A stretch of 64,000 nucleotides of DNA from Anaerolineales bacterium UBA2395 (GCA_002343775.1 DDSH01000010.1:12207-76206); one strand, 5' to 3'; counted from the first letter of the stretch, positions 27,395 through 35,506 are shown. Numbers and translations are program-made. Notes: generated from the sequence alone by a model not told the origin.

Positions 27395-28326
27395 TACAAG
27401 ACCCGTCCAAGACGATCCAGGCGAATCTCGCCCTGTTGTCCGGCTTGCAAGCCCATTGAGGCTTCAATAGATAAGCCATTGCGGATCATGCGCATCGAAA
27501 GCCAGTAGGAAATCCCTGAGCCGAGGATGACAGGAGATAGAAAAAGTGGATTACCAGAATACAACTTCCCGACTTCGGGAGTGGTGATGGCGATCAATAC
27601 CAAAACAGCCGGAGGGAAAAGAGCCAGAAAGCGTGCCTGCCATTCCACACCATTGGCGGCGGCACGCGCACGGGATAAGACCTCAACCACGGTGCCGAGA
27701 GTCTTTCGCAGAGATGCCACGAGCGGACCAATCTCGATACGCCCCTCAATGGAAGCAAGCAGCGATGTGGCGACAATGTCCACCGCGGGATTATCCCAGG
27801 CGGTCGTCCATTCACGCACAGCCAATGCGGCTTCATCGGCAGGGGCGGTGCGGAGTCGCACGACCAGATCACCCAAGACCATCCTGCCATCGGGACCCAC
27901 GGCTTGCGCCGCATCATCAAGCGCATCGCCCAAGGGCTTGCCTTGGGATAGGAGAGTCTCCACGACACCCAATCCGCGTAAAATATCCTTGGCTTGCTTC
28001 AAGCGGAATTCCTGGCGTTTGTCCGAAAGCGTGCCTGCGTACAACAGACCACCGGCTATTGCAAACAGGATCGCAGGAAAGACTCCGAGGAATATTCCTC
28101 CCGCCAGTCCACCGCCGACCCAAGCCAGAAAGCCATAGGCGATCTGGTTGAACGCCAGCCCCGTTCCGGTTTGACGCGCGAATTTCTCCGGGTCAAATTT
28201 TTTCTTCGGTTGGGCAATGCCCATTGCACGCGCCATACCCGCTTCATCCACGGTACGGCGCCAGCCAAAGGCAATCGGGATGGCTGCCAGCGCCAAGGCG
28301 CCCATGATTGAAATCAATGTGATCAT
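27394..28326 (-). CDS. Type II secretion/Tad F-like (TadB-type) inner-membrane protein
   Basis: 310 residues from the ATG at 28326 (GGAGATAGC before it). N-terminal and C-terminal membrane segments surround the cytoplasmic helical T2SSF domain: ILRGLGVVETLLSQGKPLGD, ALDDAAQAVG, LVVRLRTAPADEAAL, DIVATSLLASIEGRIEIG. TadB and TadC form the platform on which the ATPase drives pilin assembly. A second such gene lies at the right end (63295). The gene is closely packed with the PrgI-like gene (1 base gap) and the LytM gene (overlap). Confidence 0.8.
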   Translation of the reverse strand: MITLISIMGALALAAIPIAFGWRRTVDEAGMARAMGIAQPKKKFDPEKFARQTGTGLAFNQIAYGFLAWVGGGLAGGIFLGVFPAILFAIAGGLLYAGTLSDKRQEFRLKQAKDILRGLGVVETLLSQGKPLGDALDDAAQAVGPDGRMVLGDLVVRLRTAPADEAALAVREWTTAWDNPAVDIVATSLLASIEGRIEIGPLVASLRKTLGTVVEVLSRARAAANGVEWQARFLALFPPAVLVLIAITTPEVGKLYSGNPLFLSPVILGSGISYWLSMRMIRNGLSIEASMGLQAGQQGEIRLDRLGRVL

Positions 28327-28327
28327 G

Positions 28328-28819
28328 CTATCTCCATACAAACCAAAATGCAAGTTCCTGTGCGCCACCGTTCGCAAGCCAGATGGTAAAGTAAATACCC
28401 ACAACACCCAGCAGGACGGTCAACAATGGATAGACTCCAACTTCGTTCCATGCGAGGTCAATCGGTCGCATGGTTGCTTGCGGCATCTGCTGTTGATAGG
28501 ATGGAGCAGGACGTTCTGGTTCCATCGTTGGGCGTTGTGTTTTTTGTTTGGGTGGAGGTGGATTGCCTTCAGTTTTACGGGAGGCTGCCTGTTGGTTGAC
28601 ATATTGTCTGGTTTGGATCGAATAGCGAAAGCGGCGCATCAACCAAACTTCGGGCGGGACGCGGTCGGGTCCAAGGCGCAGAAGCGCCAGCGCCATGAAC
28701 CCGACCAACACCAGAAAACCGATCACCACCTTTCCAGTGAAGGATAGCGGAAGGAATAAACATAGGACTGCCAGTAATGCGCCAGTGCCGAGGATGCCAA
28801 GATCGCGGTTATTGAACAT
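28328..28819 (-). CDS. PrgI-like membrane protein of a type IV secretion apparatus
   Basis: 163 residues. Two membrane helices near the N-terminus (LGILGTGALLAVLCLFLPL and VVIGFLVLVGFMALALLRL) followed by GPDRVPPEVWLMRRFRYSIQ, the layout of the PrgI/VirB3-type proteins of Gram-positive conjugation systems. The rest is a Pro/Gln-rich cytoplasmic or exposed linker and a third helix VYPLLTVLLGVVGIYFTIWL. VirB3-like proteins usually pair with the VirB4 ATPase, which I do not find in this window. Confidence 0.6.
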   Translation of the reverse strand: MFNNRDLGILGTGALLAVLCLFLPLSFTGKVVIGFLVLVGFMALALLRLGPDRVPPEVWLMRRFRYSIQTRQYVNQQAASRKTEGNPPPPKQKTQRPTMEPERPAPSYQQQMPQATMRPIDLAWNEVGVYPLLTVLLGVVGIYFTIWLANGGAQELAFWFVWR

Positions 28820-28826
28820 GCCTCTC

Positions 28827-29093
28827 CTAGAACGGCGGTTTGGGTTGGAAGTTCTTCAACATCTCACCCAGTTGCGGCAGGAAGAGGAAGGCGAAGAGAA
28901 CAATGATGATCAGACCTACCACCCCGATGATTGCCATCGAGGTCATGCGGCTGCCGCCAAACGCCATGCCTGCCGTGCCTTGCAGGATGTAGTACAAGCC
29001 ACCAAGTAATGCCACGACGATCAAGAGTCCAGCCATGAACGCCCAGGCGTCACGGGCGATGGACAGGATCTGTTCCATAATGGGATCGAACAT
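28827..29093 (-). CDS. Small two-helix membrane protein, VirB2/TrbC-pilin-like
   Basis: 88 residues with helices AFMAGLLIVVALLGGLYYIL and SMAIIGVVGLIIIVLFAFLF separated by a short Gly-rich loop (QGTAGMAFGGSRM). This hairpin topology and the size match VirB2/TrbC conjugative pilins, and the next gene upstream has the same architecture. No cleavable signal is obvious. It lies 7 bases upstream of the PrgI-like gene. Confidence 0.55.
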   Translation of the reverse strand: MFDPIMEQILSIARDAWAFMAGLLIVVALLGGLYYILQGTAGMAFGGSRMTSMAIIGVVGLIIIVLFAFLFLPQLGEMLKNFQPKPPF

Positions 29094-29115
29094 AAATATC
29101 TTCTCCTTTTATTTT

Positions 29116-29598
29116 TCAACAAGTACCAAGAAACCAGGCTGCCAGGGGAATGGCGGCGCTGGCGAGGATCATGCCAAAGAGCGCTTCACCGCTTTCGATG
29201 AGTGCATTGGCGAAGGAAGATGCCCCGCCGATGGAGGCAGAAAACATTGTGATGAAGGCTGCCTTCATCATGCGCAGGGCTGCCAGCCCGCCGATCAGCC
29301 CAGAGGCGAGCGTGCCCAACTCGCTGATCGGTCCACAACCACCGGCGCCGGGCAGGGTGGACTGCAATGCGTTCACGATCTGCGGGATGCCAAGGAAGGC
29401 AAATAAACCCAACACAACGATGGAGATCAGGGCAGAGATGGATTCCCACACCCAAAGATTTGCACCGAGTACAGAAGCGGAACTCACACGCAACATCTGG
29501 GCAATCCCTGCCAACAGTGCAAAAGCGACAAAAGCGCCAGCCAAGGCAACCCAGGCTTCGCGCAGGAAGGTCAATAACAGGGAAGTGACTTCGCTCAT
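29116..29598 (-). CDS. Membrane protein of the transfer cluster
   Basis: 160 residues, four likely membrane helices (AWVALAGAFVAFALLAGIA, SISALISIVVLGLFAFLGI, LASGLIGGLAALRMM, FGMILASAAIPLAAWFLG). The first half aligns by eye with the next gene (REAWVALAGAFVAFALLAGI versus RDAWAFMAGLLIVVALLGGL), so the two are probably distant paralogues. Its ATG overlaps the ATPase stop by four bases (ATGA). No specific function can be assigned. Confidence 0.6.
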   Translation of the reverse strand: MSEVTSLLLTFLREAWVALAGAFVAFALLAGIAQMLRVSSASVLGANLWVWESISALISIVVLGLFAFLGIPQIVNALQSTLPGAGGCGPISELGTLASGLIGGLAALRMMKAAFITMFSASIGGASSFANALIESGEALFGMILASAAIPLAAWFLGTC

Positions 29599-30404
29599 GA
29601 CAACACCATCGGATCGTGTTTGTGGAATTCATTTTCAAGGGCGGGATAGAAGCGTTCACCCCAAAATTGCATCGACCAGCGCCGAGCCGGTCCGGTGCGG
29701 TCTTTGAGGGTCAGGACTTCCAGTGGAGCGCAGCCGCAATCACGGACGTCGCCAGTGCGATTCACCACTAGTACGCGATCCGCTTCATAGGGAACTCGTT
29801 CATCGCCTAATAACGCGGATAGATCATCGCCATCATTGAAGCGTTCGGATTTCAAAGCAGCAGCCGCGATGATCGCCCAGCCATGATGGCGTGCCATTTC
29901 CCGTAAGGCGGCAGCTGCTTCACCACTGCGACCCTCTTCGTTCATCATGCCGGTCAAGCCAACTACGGGTACTCGGTTGAGATAATCCACAGCGATAAGA
30001 GCAGGTCCTTTGACAGGGAAGGCGTAATCATGGATCAGCATGTCTTCCAGGGCGCGGACGGTATCCTCGCGGGAATTGAGCGAGAGCAGAACTGCTTCAC
30101 TGGCACGCGCAAGAGCCGCTTCGACCTTTCCCTGTGAGGCATGTTCATGTGGACCGGAAACGATTGCCTCCACCTGCCGGTATAGGCGGAATCGCAATTC
30201 CTCAGGGGTATGTTCATAGCAGCCAATCATGGCAGGGATGTGGAGGCAGGTTGCCTCGTAGATCATCCGCAGCAACCAGGAGGTCTTGCCGATTCCTGGC
30301 GCTGCGGCAAGTAAAGTGGCGCCGCCGCCCCAGAAGGACAGACCAGCGAAGACACCAAAAGAAGTGTAGGGTTGGGGATTGCCTAGGGTTCCGGAGCGCG
30401 GCAT
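29595..30404 (-). CDS. KaiC/DnaB-like RecA-fold ATPase
   Basis: 269 residues. Walker A AAPGIGKT at 34-41, a DnaB-like ICYEH-type motif (GCYEHTPEELRFRLYRQ), Walker B with ALIAVDYLNRVPV, and a motif ALKSERFNDGDDLSALLGDE with DRVLVVNR near the end, as in the C-terminal domain of DnaB helicases and KaiC. The N-terminal DnaB domain is missing. In this setting it could drive replication or transfer of the element, or act as an ATPase of the secretion machine; the sequence favours the DnaB/KaiC group. It is the first gene of a tightly packed run. Confidence 0.75.
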   Translation of the reverse strand: MPRSGTLGNPQPYTSFGVFAGLSFWGGGATLLAAAPGIGKTSWLLRMIYEATCLHIPAMIGCYEHTPEELRFRLYRQVEAIVSGPHEHASQGKVEAALARASEAVLLSLNSREDTVRALEDMLIHDYAFPVKGPALIAVDYLNRVPVVGLTGMMNEEGRSGEAAAALREMARHHGWAIIAAAALKSERFNDGDDLSALLGDERVPYEADRVLVVNRTGDVRDCGCAPLEVLTLKDRTGPARRWSMQFWGERFYPALENEFHKHDPMVLS

Positions 30405-30496
30405 GGGGGTATGTTATTTGTTTATAGGCAGGGGAGGCTTGCAGGTGTCGCTTAGTAAATCAATTATGTGAAGGGAAGTTGGTATACAATGGTTAC

Positions 30497-30658
30497 ATGT
30501 CAACAAACAGGGAATGGATTTTTTATGCGGCTGTCGGAGCGGCTGTGCTACTGAATGAACTGGCAATTCATTTCGGTGTATATCCATGCACCTTCCTACC
30601 GCTGATGTTTGGCGTCATGGCAGTTGGGTTCTGGGTGTTTCCACAAAGGGAAAAATAA
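30497..30658 (+). CDS. 53-residue membrane protein, probably translated from a leaderless mRNA
   Basis: Reading the plus strand from the ATG at 30497 gives a compact protein: MSTNREWIFYAAVGAAVLLN, a His/Tyr loop IHFGVYPCTF, then LMFGVMAVGFWVF and a basic end QREK. This is a two-helix membrane protein, on the strand opposite to all neighbours. TATACAAT at 30483-30490 is a good -10 element with the ATG only seven bases later and no ribosome site, which suggests a leaderless message. Function unknown; the size and packing are compatible with a small regulatory or toxin-like membrane peptide. Confidence 0.55.
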   Translation: MSTNREWIFYAAVGAAVLLNELAIHFGVYPCTFLPLMFGVMAVGFWVFPQREK

Positions 30659-30676
30659 CCCTGTGTGAATACCTGG

Positions 30677-31138
30677 TCAGAATAGACTGCCTGTCACGAT
30701 ATAGATCAAGAGTCCAACGAACATGCCTGGCAGTGCGGGGATCGATCCAGTTTGTCTTCGTACCCAAAACCTTCTCCAAAGTTCCAATCCAAACAACGAT
30801 AACAAGACTGCTGGCAGGGGAAACAGGCAAGCCAGTCCACTGATTGCAAACAGATCCGCCCTGCCAATGATCCCTTTGCGATATCCATAACCAGTCAACA
30901 ATACTGGCCAGACAGGCGGGTAAAACAACATGGGCACGGCAAACCATCCGGATAGATTACGAACGATGCCCCAAAGACATGCCAGCAATACGATCCCTGT
31001 CTGAAGTGGATTATTCGGAAGTGCCAATAGGATCGTTCCCAAAAGAAATACTTCGATCCCCGGCACCAGGCGATAACGCAGATCGGCATAACTAAAGAGA
31101 GAGAAGGATACCAGCGCGAAGGTTTCCGTGAGGGTCAT
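30677..31138 (-). CDS. A24-type prepilin peptidase-like membrane protein, GRAD variant
   Basis: 153 residues, about five membrane helices. The two Asp of the A24 aspartic peptidase family are visible: D19 in SYADLRYRLVP and D95 in IGRADLFAISG, where the usual G-x-G-D is G-R-A-D. Such enzymes cut the leader of type IV or Flp prepilins. The ATG overlaps the VirB6-like gene stop (ATGA). A second, more classical A24 gene lies 2.6 kb upstream in the same run, so the cluster has two peptidases, perhaps for two kinds of pilin. Confidence 0.72.
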   Translation of the reverse strand: MTLTETFALVSFSLFSYADLRYRLVPGIEVFLLGTILLALPNNPLQTGIVLLACLWGIVRNLSGWFAVPMLFYPPVWPVLLTGYGYRKGIIGRADLFAISGLACLFPLPAVLLSLFGLELWRRFWVRRQTGSIPALPGMFVGLLIYIVTGSLF

Positions 31139-32844
31139 GAACGATCCTCTTCCTCGGTTTGTTTATTCGGCATAAATGTAAATATCTCTTTCACCCGTGT
31201 GGCATTGCCAAGTTCGGATGCCCGCATCAAAGGATCGCGCGCTATCATGATTTCTTCTGGATGATCCAGATATGCTCGTGTCATCTGTGCCGTTTCCTGC
31301 GGGTATTGCGCCGCGAAGACATTGGGGTCCATCCCATGTTGGGTGATGTCTGCGGACATGGCTTGAAAGCCCTGCTGGAATTCCTGGGGCGAACCATTGA
31401 AACTGGATTGAATCGAGGCATTCACCGATGGTGAAAAACCAAAATCATCGGAGGGAGATGTGGACGGAGCGCCATTGAAACGCTGCATCCGTTCCCCCAA
31501 TTCCGCCTGTCGCGCCGCGAGTTCATGCCCATGTGCCAGCGAACGGTTGTAGGCAGCTGGGGCGCGCAATCCCATTGCCTCCAGATTTCCAGCTTGTTGT
31601 GTCAGTTGCTGAGCTGCATTCAGATGACCCATTGCGGCTTCTGCGCCGGTCAGTCCGCTCGTGGTTGCAGCTGCTCCACCTGCCCCTGCGCTGGAGGTAG
31701 CTCCTGCCGCACCAACTGCACCAGCTCCCGCCGCGCCTACTCCGCTGGCTGCCAACATCCCGATGGAGACGATCTGTTGTGCTGCCTTGATCATTCCTCC
31801 AAATGCATCAGCGGTGGTTGAGATGGTCATCTTGCCAAGAATGCCTGCCAGGGAAAGCAATAGTCCAGTTGCTCCCCATAACCAGATCACGCGCAGGATG
31901 GCAGACAGGATGCCCTGTTGACCCATCCAGGTGCTGGCTGCCATGCCTGCCTTGAAGACTCCACCAGCAACGATGGGAAGAAGCGCAATCAGAACCACCG
32001 CCTTCATCATTAAGGAACGCAGCCAGGTTGCCTGAGGCAATACACTCGCTATCGCTAGCGGTGGAGCAAGAACAGCGAGGATGAAGAGAACCGCATTAGC
32101 CGAGGCAAAGGCAAACAACATGCCGCCAATGGCGAGCAGGGAACCAATCGTTAAACCGATGTTGAGCAGGCTGCCAAGGAAGGTTTGGTTGGCCAATCCC
32201 AACAGAATGGATGTTGCAGTGGTGTTCTCCACAAAGCTGACTGCCAAGGCGCCGGTTTCCCCGATCACCTTCCCAACCATCCACCACCCGAGTCGCACGA
32301 TGAGGTCAAGAAATGGACCGGAGGCAATTGCCAGCACGCCAGCAGTTACCCAATCCCCGATCACACGTAAACTGCTATCATCATCACCAAGCAATCTGCC
32401 CCAATGATATAGAGCCAATCTCAACAAGAACAAGGCGGGGGCTAATGCTGCCGCAACTGGCAGACTGGACTGTGCCACCGTACTGTAATCGCCCTGACTG
32501 GGAGCCTGTACGATCTCGCCGATCACACTTGTCCAGCGCGCGACCTCCTCGCTCATGGCGCGTACTTCCTTGTCGGCGGCTTTATCGAAGATGCCCGCCA
32601 GCGCTTCCGAGATGGTTTCGGCAGGAAAGACCAGATGATTGAAGATCTGTGAGATGGTGGTCGTGGTTGTGTTGCCGCCTCCCGTGGGTGGAGTCGGCGT
32701 GACGGTGACCATCACCGTGGGTGTGGGAGTTGGAAGCAGATTCGCACTGGAGGCATAAACTGGTGTGACCGCCATCGCCAGATTACTGAGTGCAAACAGT
32801 GCAATGAAGATTACACAAATAATGAGAAATCGGAGTTTTTTCAT
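31135..32844 (-). CDS. VirB6/TrbL-like polytopic membrane protein
   Basis: 569 residues from the ATG at 32844 (AAGGAC before it). A signal-like helix (LIICVIFIALFALSNLAMA), a Thr/Pro linker and a segment before seven or more membrane helices (VGWWMVGKVIG region, LTIGSLLAIGGMLFAFASAN, LFILAVLAPPLAIASVLP, MMKAVVLIALLPIVAGGVF). After about residue 385 an Ala/Gly-rich stretch (GAAGAGAVGAAGATSSAGAG) and a soluble helical tail follow. This is the usual design of VirB6/TrbL proteins, which form the inner-membrane channel of T4SS. The gene overlaps its neighbours on both sides by four bases. Confidence 0.75.
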   Translation of the reverse strand: MKKLRFLIICVIFIALFALSNLAMAVTPVYASSANLLPTPTPTVMVTVTPTPPTGGGNTTTTTISQIFNHLVFPAETISEALAGIFDKAADKEVRAMSEEVARWTSVIGEIVQAPSQGDYSTVAQSSLPVAAALAPALFLLRLALYHWGRLLGDDDSSLRVIGDWVTAGVLAIASGPFLDLIVRLGWWMVGKVIGETGALAVSFVENTTATSILLGLANQTFLGSLLNIGLTIGSLLAIGGMLFAFASANAVLFILAVLAPPLAIASVLPQATWLRSLMMKAVVLIALLPIVAGGVFKAGMAASTWMGQQGILSAILRVIWLWGATGLLLSLAGILGKMTISTTADAFGGMIKAAQQIVSIGMLAASGVGAAGAGAVGAAGATSSAGAGGAAATTSGLTGAEAAMGHLNAAQQLTQQAGNLEAMGLRAPAAYNRSLAHGHELAARQAELGERMQRFNGAPSTSPSDDFGFSPSVNASIQSSFNGSPQEFQQGFQAMSADITQHGMDPNVFAAQYPQETAQMTRAYLDHPEEIMIARDPLMRASELGNATRVKEIFTFMPNKQTEEEDRS

Positions 32845-33749
32845 AAGTCCTTCAAGGCGTGTTGGGAGATATAGTTCCTTGTAAAACATACCTGCTGATA
32901 ACCGCATTGTTTACAGATCGATGGTTGCTGCAGGGCATTCAAGGGTGGGTGTGGTCCCTTCTTCGCAAGGTTGGACAGGGACACCACTGTTTTTTCCAGA
33001 TCCCGGTTGGCGAGGAGTGGATCGAACTTCTTTGCTTCACCGGTCTCTCGATCCAAAGAAACGATGGCGGGCGTGTTGGACCAGGGCTGGTTTCCCAGGG
33101 TTGTACAGCGGTTGAGCAGGGAAAAGCGCAGTTGATCCTGTTCGCCATTGGAGACGAGCGAGCCGATCCTGGTTTCTGTGACATGCCCCACCTGATATTG
33201 CCAGACCCATGCATCGAACTGGACAGGCATGCGTACACCGGGCGGAAGGGTCAGGCAGACTTTTTCCGCCTTCAGGATGTAGCCAGCATCCCGCCCAATC
33301 AACATGTCACTGCGCCAGTCCTGAGAGAGGAACGCCCAGGTGCGGACATAGATGGATAGGTTGCGCCAGTCCCCGCCAAGGTTGTGGATCGCATTTTGGG
33401 AACCATATCGGCGGTAAAGGGGAATGTTCCCACCCCGAAAGAGCGGCATGAGTTCCGGAGATTTGAGATTACTGTGCTGTGTGCGATACACCTCCACCTC
33501 GCGGATATAGGAGCGAATTTCATCGAGGAGGTTTTCGAAGCCATATTGGATCAGGAATTCCACCAGGGTCTTGCCGGTGGATAGATCTTCCAGGGATTTC
33601 CAGACAGGATCAAAAGGCGGAGTAGGATCTACACCCATCAGCCACCAGCGTGCGGCATTGGGACAAAAGGTATATAGCATTGCGGACAGGATGGGATTCC
33701 CGCGTGCGTTTTTGGGATTGAGCATGGCAAGGAAGAGATCAGTGTACAT
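32841..33749 (-). CDS. Unknown protein with a C-terminal four-residue-spaced Cys cluster
   Basis: 302 residues with no membrane helices. The C-terminus has CKQCGYQQVCF, reminiscent of the C-terminal iron-sulphur cysteines of Cas4/AddB-type PD-(D/E)XK nucleases, and a preceding TPAIVSLDRETGEAKKFD with strand-like character. I cannot see a clear E-x-K nuclease motif, so it may be an inactive relative. The N-terminus begins MYTDLFLAMLNPKNARGNPI, soluble. Its ATG overlaps the A24 peptidase gene by 11 bases and its stop overlaps the VirB6-like start, so it belongs to the transfer operon. Confidence 0.5.
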   Translation of the reverse strand: MYTDLFLAMLNPKNARGNPILSAMLYTFCPNAARWWLMGVDPTPPFDPVWKSLEDLSTGKTLVEFLIQYGFENLLDEIRSYIREVEVYRTQHSNLKSPELMPLFRGGNIPLYRRYGSQNAIHNLGGDWRNLSIYVRTWAFLSQDWRSDMLIGRDAGYILKAEKVCLTLPPGVRMPVQFDAWVWQYQVGHVTETRIGSLVSNGEQDQLRFSLLNRCTTLGNQPWSNTPAIVSLDRETGEAKKFDPLLANRDLEKTVVSLSNLAKKGPHPPLNALQQPSICKQCGYQQVCFTRNYISQHALKDL

Positions 33750-34134
33750 GCCAGACCATCAGGAGAAAGGGGATCGTCCGCCAGGCAGCAGGGGATTTTG
33801 TGCCAGTGAGGGATTGCTTCTGAAACAACCTCCAGAAGAACTGAAGGATGCTGGTGATTAGGAAGGAAAGAAATATAAGCAGGATCAGAGATGGAATATT
33901 GGAATCGGGTAATGCCCAAAGAACAGCCATCCAAAGTTTTACATCCCCGGCGCCCATCCAGCCGCTTGCCCAGGCGGAAAGCAGCAGAAAACATGCCAGC
34001 CACAAATCCATATGCCCAGGGAAGTGAGCGATCATGCCCGCAAGGATCAATGGGTAAGTGGACCAGTTTGGGATGCGCCGAGTGCGCAGGTCATATAGAC
34101 TTACTGTGAGAAGATAAATGAGCAACCAGATCAT
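33739..34134 (-). CDS. Type IV prepilin peptidase (A24 family)
   Basis: 131 residues. Catalytic Asp residues are D15 in SLYDLRTRRIPNW and D64 in GWMGAGDVKLWM (the G-x-G-D motif). About four membrane helices. The short form without the methylase domain is typical of TadV/CpaA. It should process Flp-type pilins, one of which (51877) is present in this window. It is the first gene of the 34.1-25.6 kb minus-strand run; no clear promoter could be named. Confidence 0.9.
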   Translation of the reverse strand: MIWLLIYLLTVSLYDLRTRRIPNWSTYPLILAGMIAHFPGHMDLWLACFLLLSAWASGWMGAGDVKLWMAVLWALPDSNIPSLILLIFLSFLITSILQFFWRLFQKQSLTGTKSPAAWRTIPFLLMVWHVH

Positions 34135-34239
34135 TGGTTGCTGATGATATATATATGAATGGGTGGGTATGGGGAACGTGTCGCTTTTGTTCAGGGTTGG
34201 AGTTAGCGACAGCGGTTGTGTACCGAGCGGAATATTTGG

Positions 34240-34295
34240 TAAAATATCTTTGCAACGTTCAGGGTGCCCCCCTCACCTTGGACGTTGCATTTTTG
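34240..34295 (+). ncRNA. Hairpin with T-tail behind a promoter-like -10, candidate short RNA or attenuator
   Basis: TAAAAT at 34240-34245 is a possible -10. A few bases on, TGCAACGT (34251-34258) pairs with ACGTTGCA (34282-34289), and AGGGTG with CACCTT inside (one G-U pair), with a C-rich loop. ATTTTTG follows. This is a plus-strand intrinsic terminator shape but there is no plus-strand gene before it, so a very short transcript or an attenuator is possible. A classical terminator for plus-strand transcripts from outside cannot be excluded. Confidence 0.35.
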
Positions 34296-34496
34296 TGGGA
34301 TTGCTTCAGCGCATGATTATCAGTCATCCGGATGCAGCAAAAGTAACGCAGAACTGCATAATTTTTGCCAAAAATTAGTGGGACGAGAAGGGAGGCTATT
34401 TCCAAACCATAACCTAAACGGAATGCCGGATAGATGCGAAAGTACGTGCTTGAACGCCACTCTGCTACCTCGAAAATCAAACCTTTTTTATGGCAA

Positions 34497-34542
34497 GGTA
34501 TTCTTCAATGCGATTGGACACGATGCCCCATTGAAGAATACC
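34497..34542. terminator. Inverted repeat downstream of the SRPBCC gene
   Basis: GGTATTCTTCAATG (34497-34510) is perfectly complementary to CATTGAAGAATACC (34529-34542), 14 bases per arm with an 18-base loop. It lies 27 bases after the stop of the minus-strand SRPBCC gene. On the minus strand the T-tract is weak, so termination may need Rho or the hairpin may have another role. Confidence 0.45.
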
Positions 34543-34568
34543 CTCCTTCCGTACGATTACATGATTTG

Positions 34569-35018
34569 CTACTTATTTATTTGTTGTTCAAGACCTGAAA
34601 ATGCGATGCTCCATGCTTTTTCCTGCCATGAACGCGCATCCTCCCACTCAGCCGCGCTTCGCCAACCAGTATGGATCAGACGCACCACAGTTCCAAGTTC
34701 GGATGGTTGAAAGAAGATAACCACATGAGTTAGAGGGTCAGCATTGTTCGCAAATTGTTTGTACTGTTTCGGGCTTTTCCATTCAAAGCAGATGAACTGA
34801 TTGGCTTCCAGAGCGGTAATCTTGCAGCCAATCGTACTATTATTTTCTCGATCTTGCGGGTCCCAGAACAATTCATATTGACCGCCGGGAAACATTTCGA
34901 CCTCGGCGATTACACACAACCACGTCTCAAGTTCATTCTTTTTGGTAAACAATTCATAGGCGCGTTTAATATCACATTTCAAATCTACGACCAGGTTGAT
35001 GATTTTGTCCACGCACAT
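34569..35018 (-). CDS. SRPBCC/AHSA1-like domain protein
   Basis: 149 residues with the helix-grip pattern of the activator-of-Hsp90-ATPase-1-like (AHSA1) family: IKRAYELFTKKNELETWLC, VEMFPGGQYELFWDPQDREN, ALEANQFICFEWKSP, THVVIFFQPSELGTVVRLIH TGW, ending in a long helix SWQEKAWSIAFSGLEQQ. Stand-alone members bind hydrophobic ligands; the exact substrate is unknown. It is in a row with two VOC proteins, a common pairing. Confidence 0.8.
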   Translation of the reverse strand: MCVDKIINLVVDLKCDIKRAYELFTKKNELETWLCVIAEVEMFPGGQYELFWDPQDRENNSTIGCKITALEANQFICFEWKSPKQYKQFANNADPLTHVVIFFQPSELGTVVRLIHTGWRSAAEWEDARSWQEKAWSIAFSGLEQQINK

Positions 35019-35056
35019 TCTCCAAATTCATATACTTCTCAAGTATTTCCACGTAT

Positions 35057-35098
35057 CATTTCATTCAGGTGAATAACGCTCTTCACCTGAATGAAATG
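35057..35098. terminator. Perfect 17-base hairpin between the VOC and SRPBCC genes
   Basis: Arms 35057-35073 and 35082-35098 are perfectly complementary with an eight-base loop TAACGCTC. The hairpin lies 23 bases after the stop of the minus-strand VOC gene at 35121. It is a likely terminator of that gene, though it lacks a good T-run on the minus strand. Confidence 0.6.
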
Positions 35099-35120
35099 CG
35101 TGTTGCAAAGCCTTGGAACC

Positions 35121-35480
35121 TTAAGAGTTCTTGCCTGTATATAACGCAAGTACGTTCCCCGTGGGGTCCTGAAAGACCCCAAACCAACCCGTGCCGGGAA
35201 TTTCAGTTTTTTGTTTCAACACCGTCCCGCCTAATTGAACCGCTCGTTTCAGATCATCATCGATATTGTCGCTGGCAATATAGACCAAAACACGACCTGC
35301 CGGTGTTTCTGGGGAGACCTGTGGAAAACCGCCGCCGGAGCCGTCACCTGCCTCCCACATGGTGTAATCAATTTCAGGCATGGGGACGATCTTCCAGCCG
35401 AATAGATCCTGATAAAACTTTCCCGAAGTATTTACATCAGATGCGGGGATCTCTACATGGACAATATTTCGCTTTGACAT
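35121..35480 (-). CDS. VOC (glyoxalase/bleomycin-resistance) family protein
   Basis: 119 residues, one VOC unit made of two beta-alpha-beta-beta-beta modules: IVHVEIPASDVNTSGKFYQD, LFGWKIVPMPEIDYTMWEAG, GRVLVYIASDNIDDDLKRAV, and GWFGVFQDPTGNVLALYTG. The metal-ligand positions keep His in IVHVEIP, but the second-half Glu is not clear. The family includes metal-dependent lyases and antibiotic-binding proteins; the function here is unknown. Confidence 0.85.
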   Translation of the reverse strand: MSKRNIVHVEIPASDVNTSGKFYQDLFGWKIVPMPEIDYTMWEAGDGSGGGFPQVSPETPAGRVLVYIASDNIDDDLKRAVQLGGTVLKQKTEIPGTGWFGVFQDPTGNVLALYTGKNS

Positions 35481-35506
35481 GGATATTTATCTCCTGCAGT
35501 AGTGGT

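Larger units (their letters stand above)
34135..34568. other. Intergenic region with two strong hairpins, no protein gene seen
   Basis: 434 bases hold two hairpins described separately (34251-34295 and 34497-34542), with no frame of protein-like quality. A run of CTTTTTTT is near 34483-34489. The region separates the transfer cluster from a set of small metabolic genes and so may be a boundary. Confidence 0.4.

Noticed and set aside
27527..28138. Plus-strand frames of about 200 codons opposite the T2SSF gene
   Set aside because: Antisense to a clear membrane protein; Arg/Pro/Ser-rich text without motifs.
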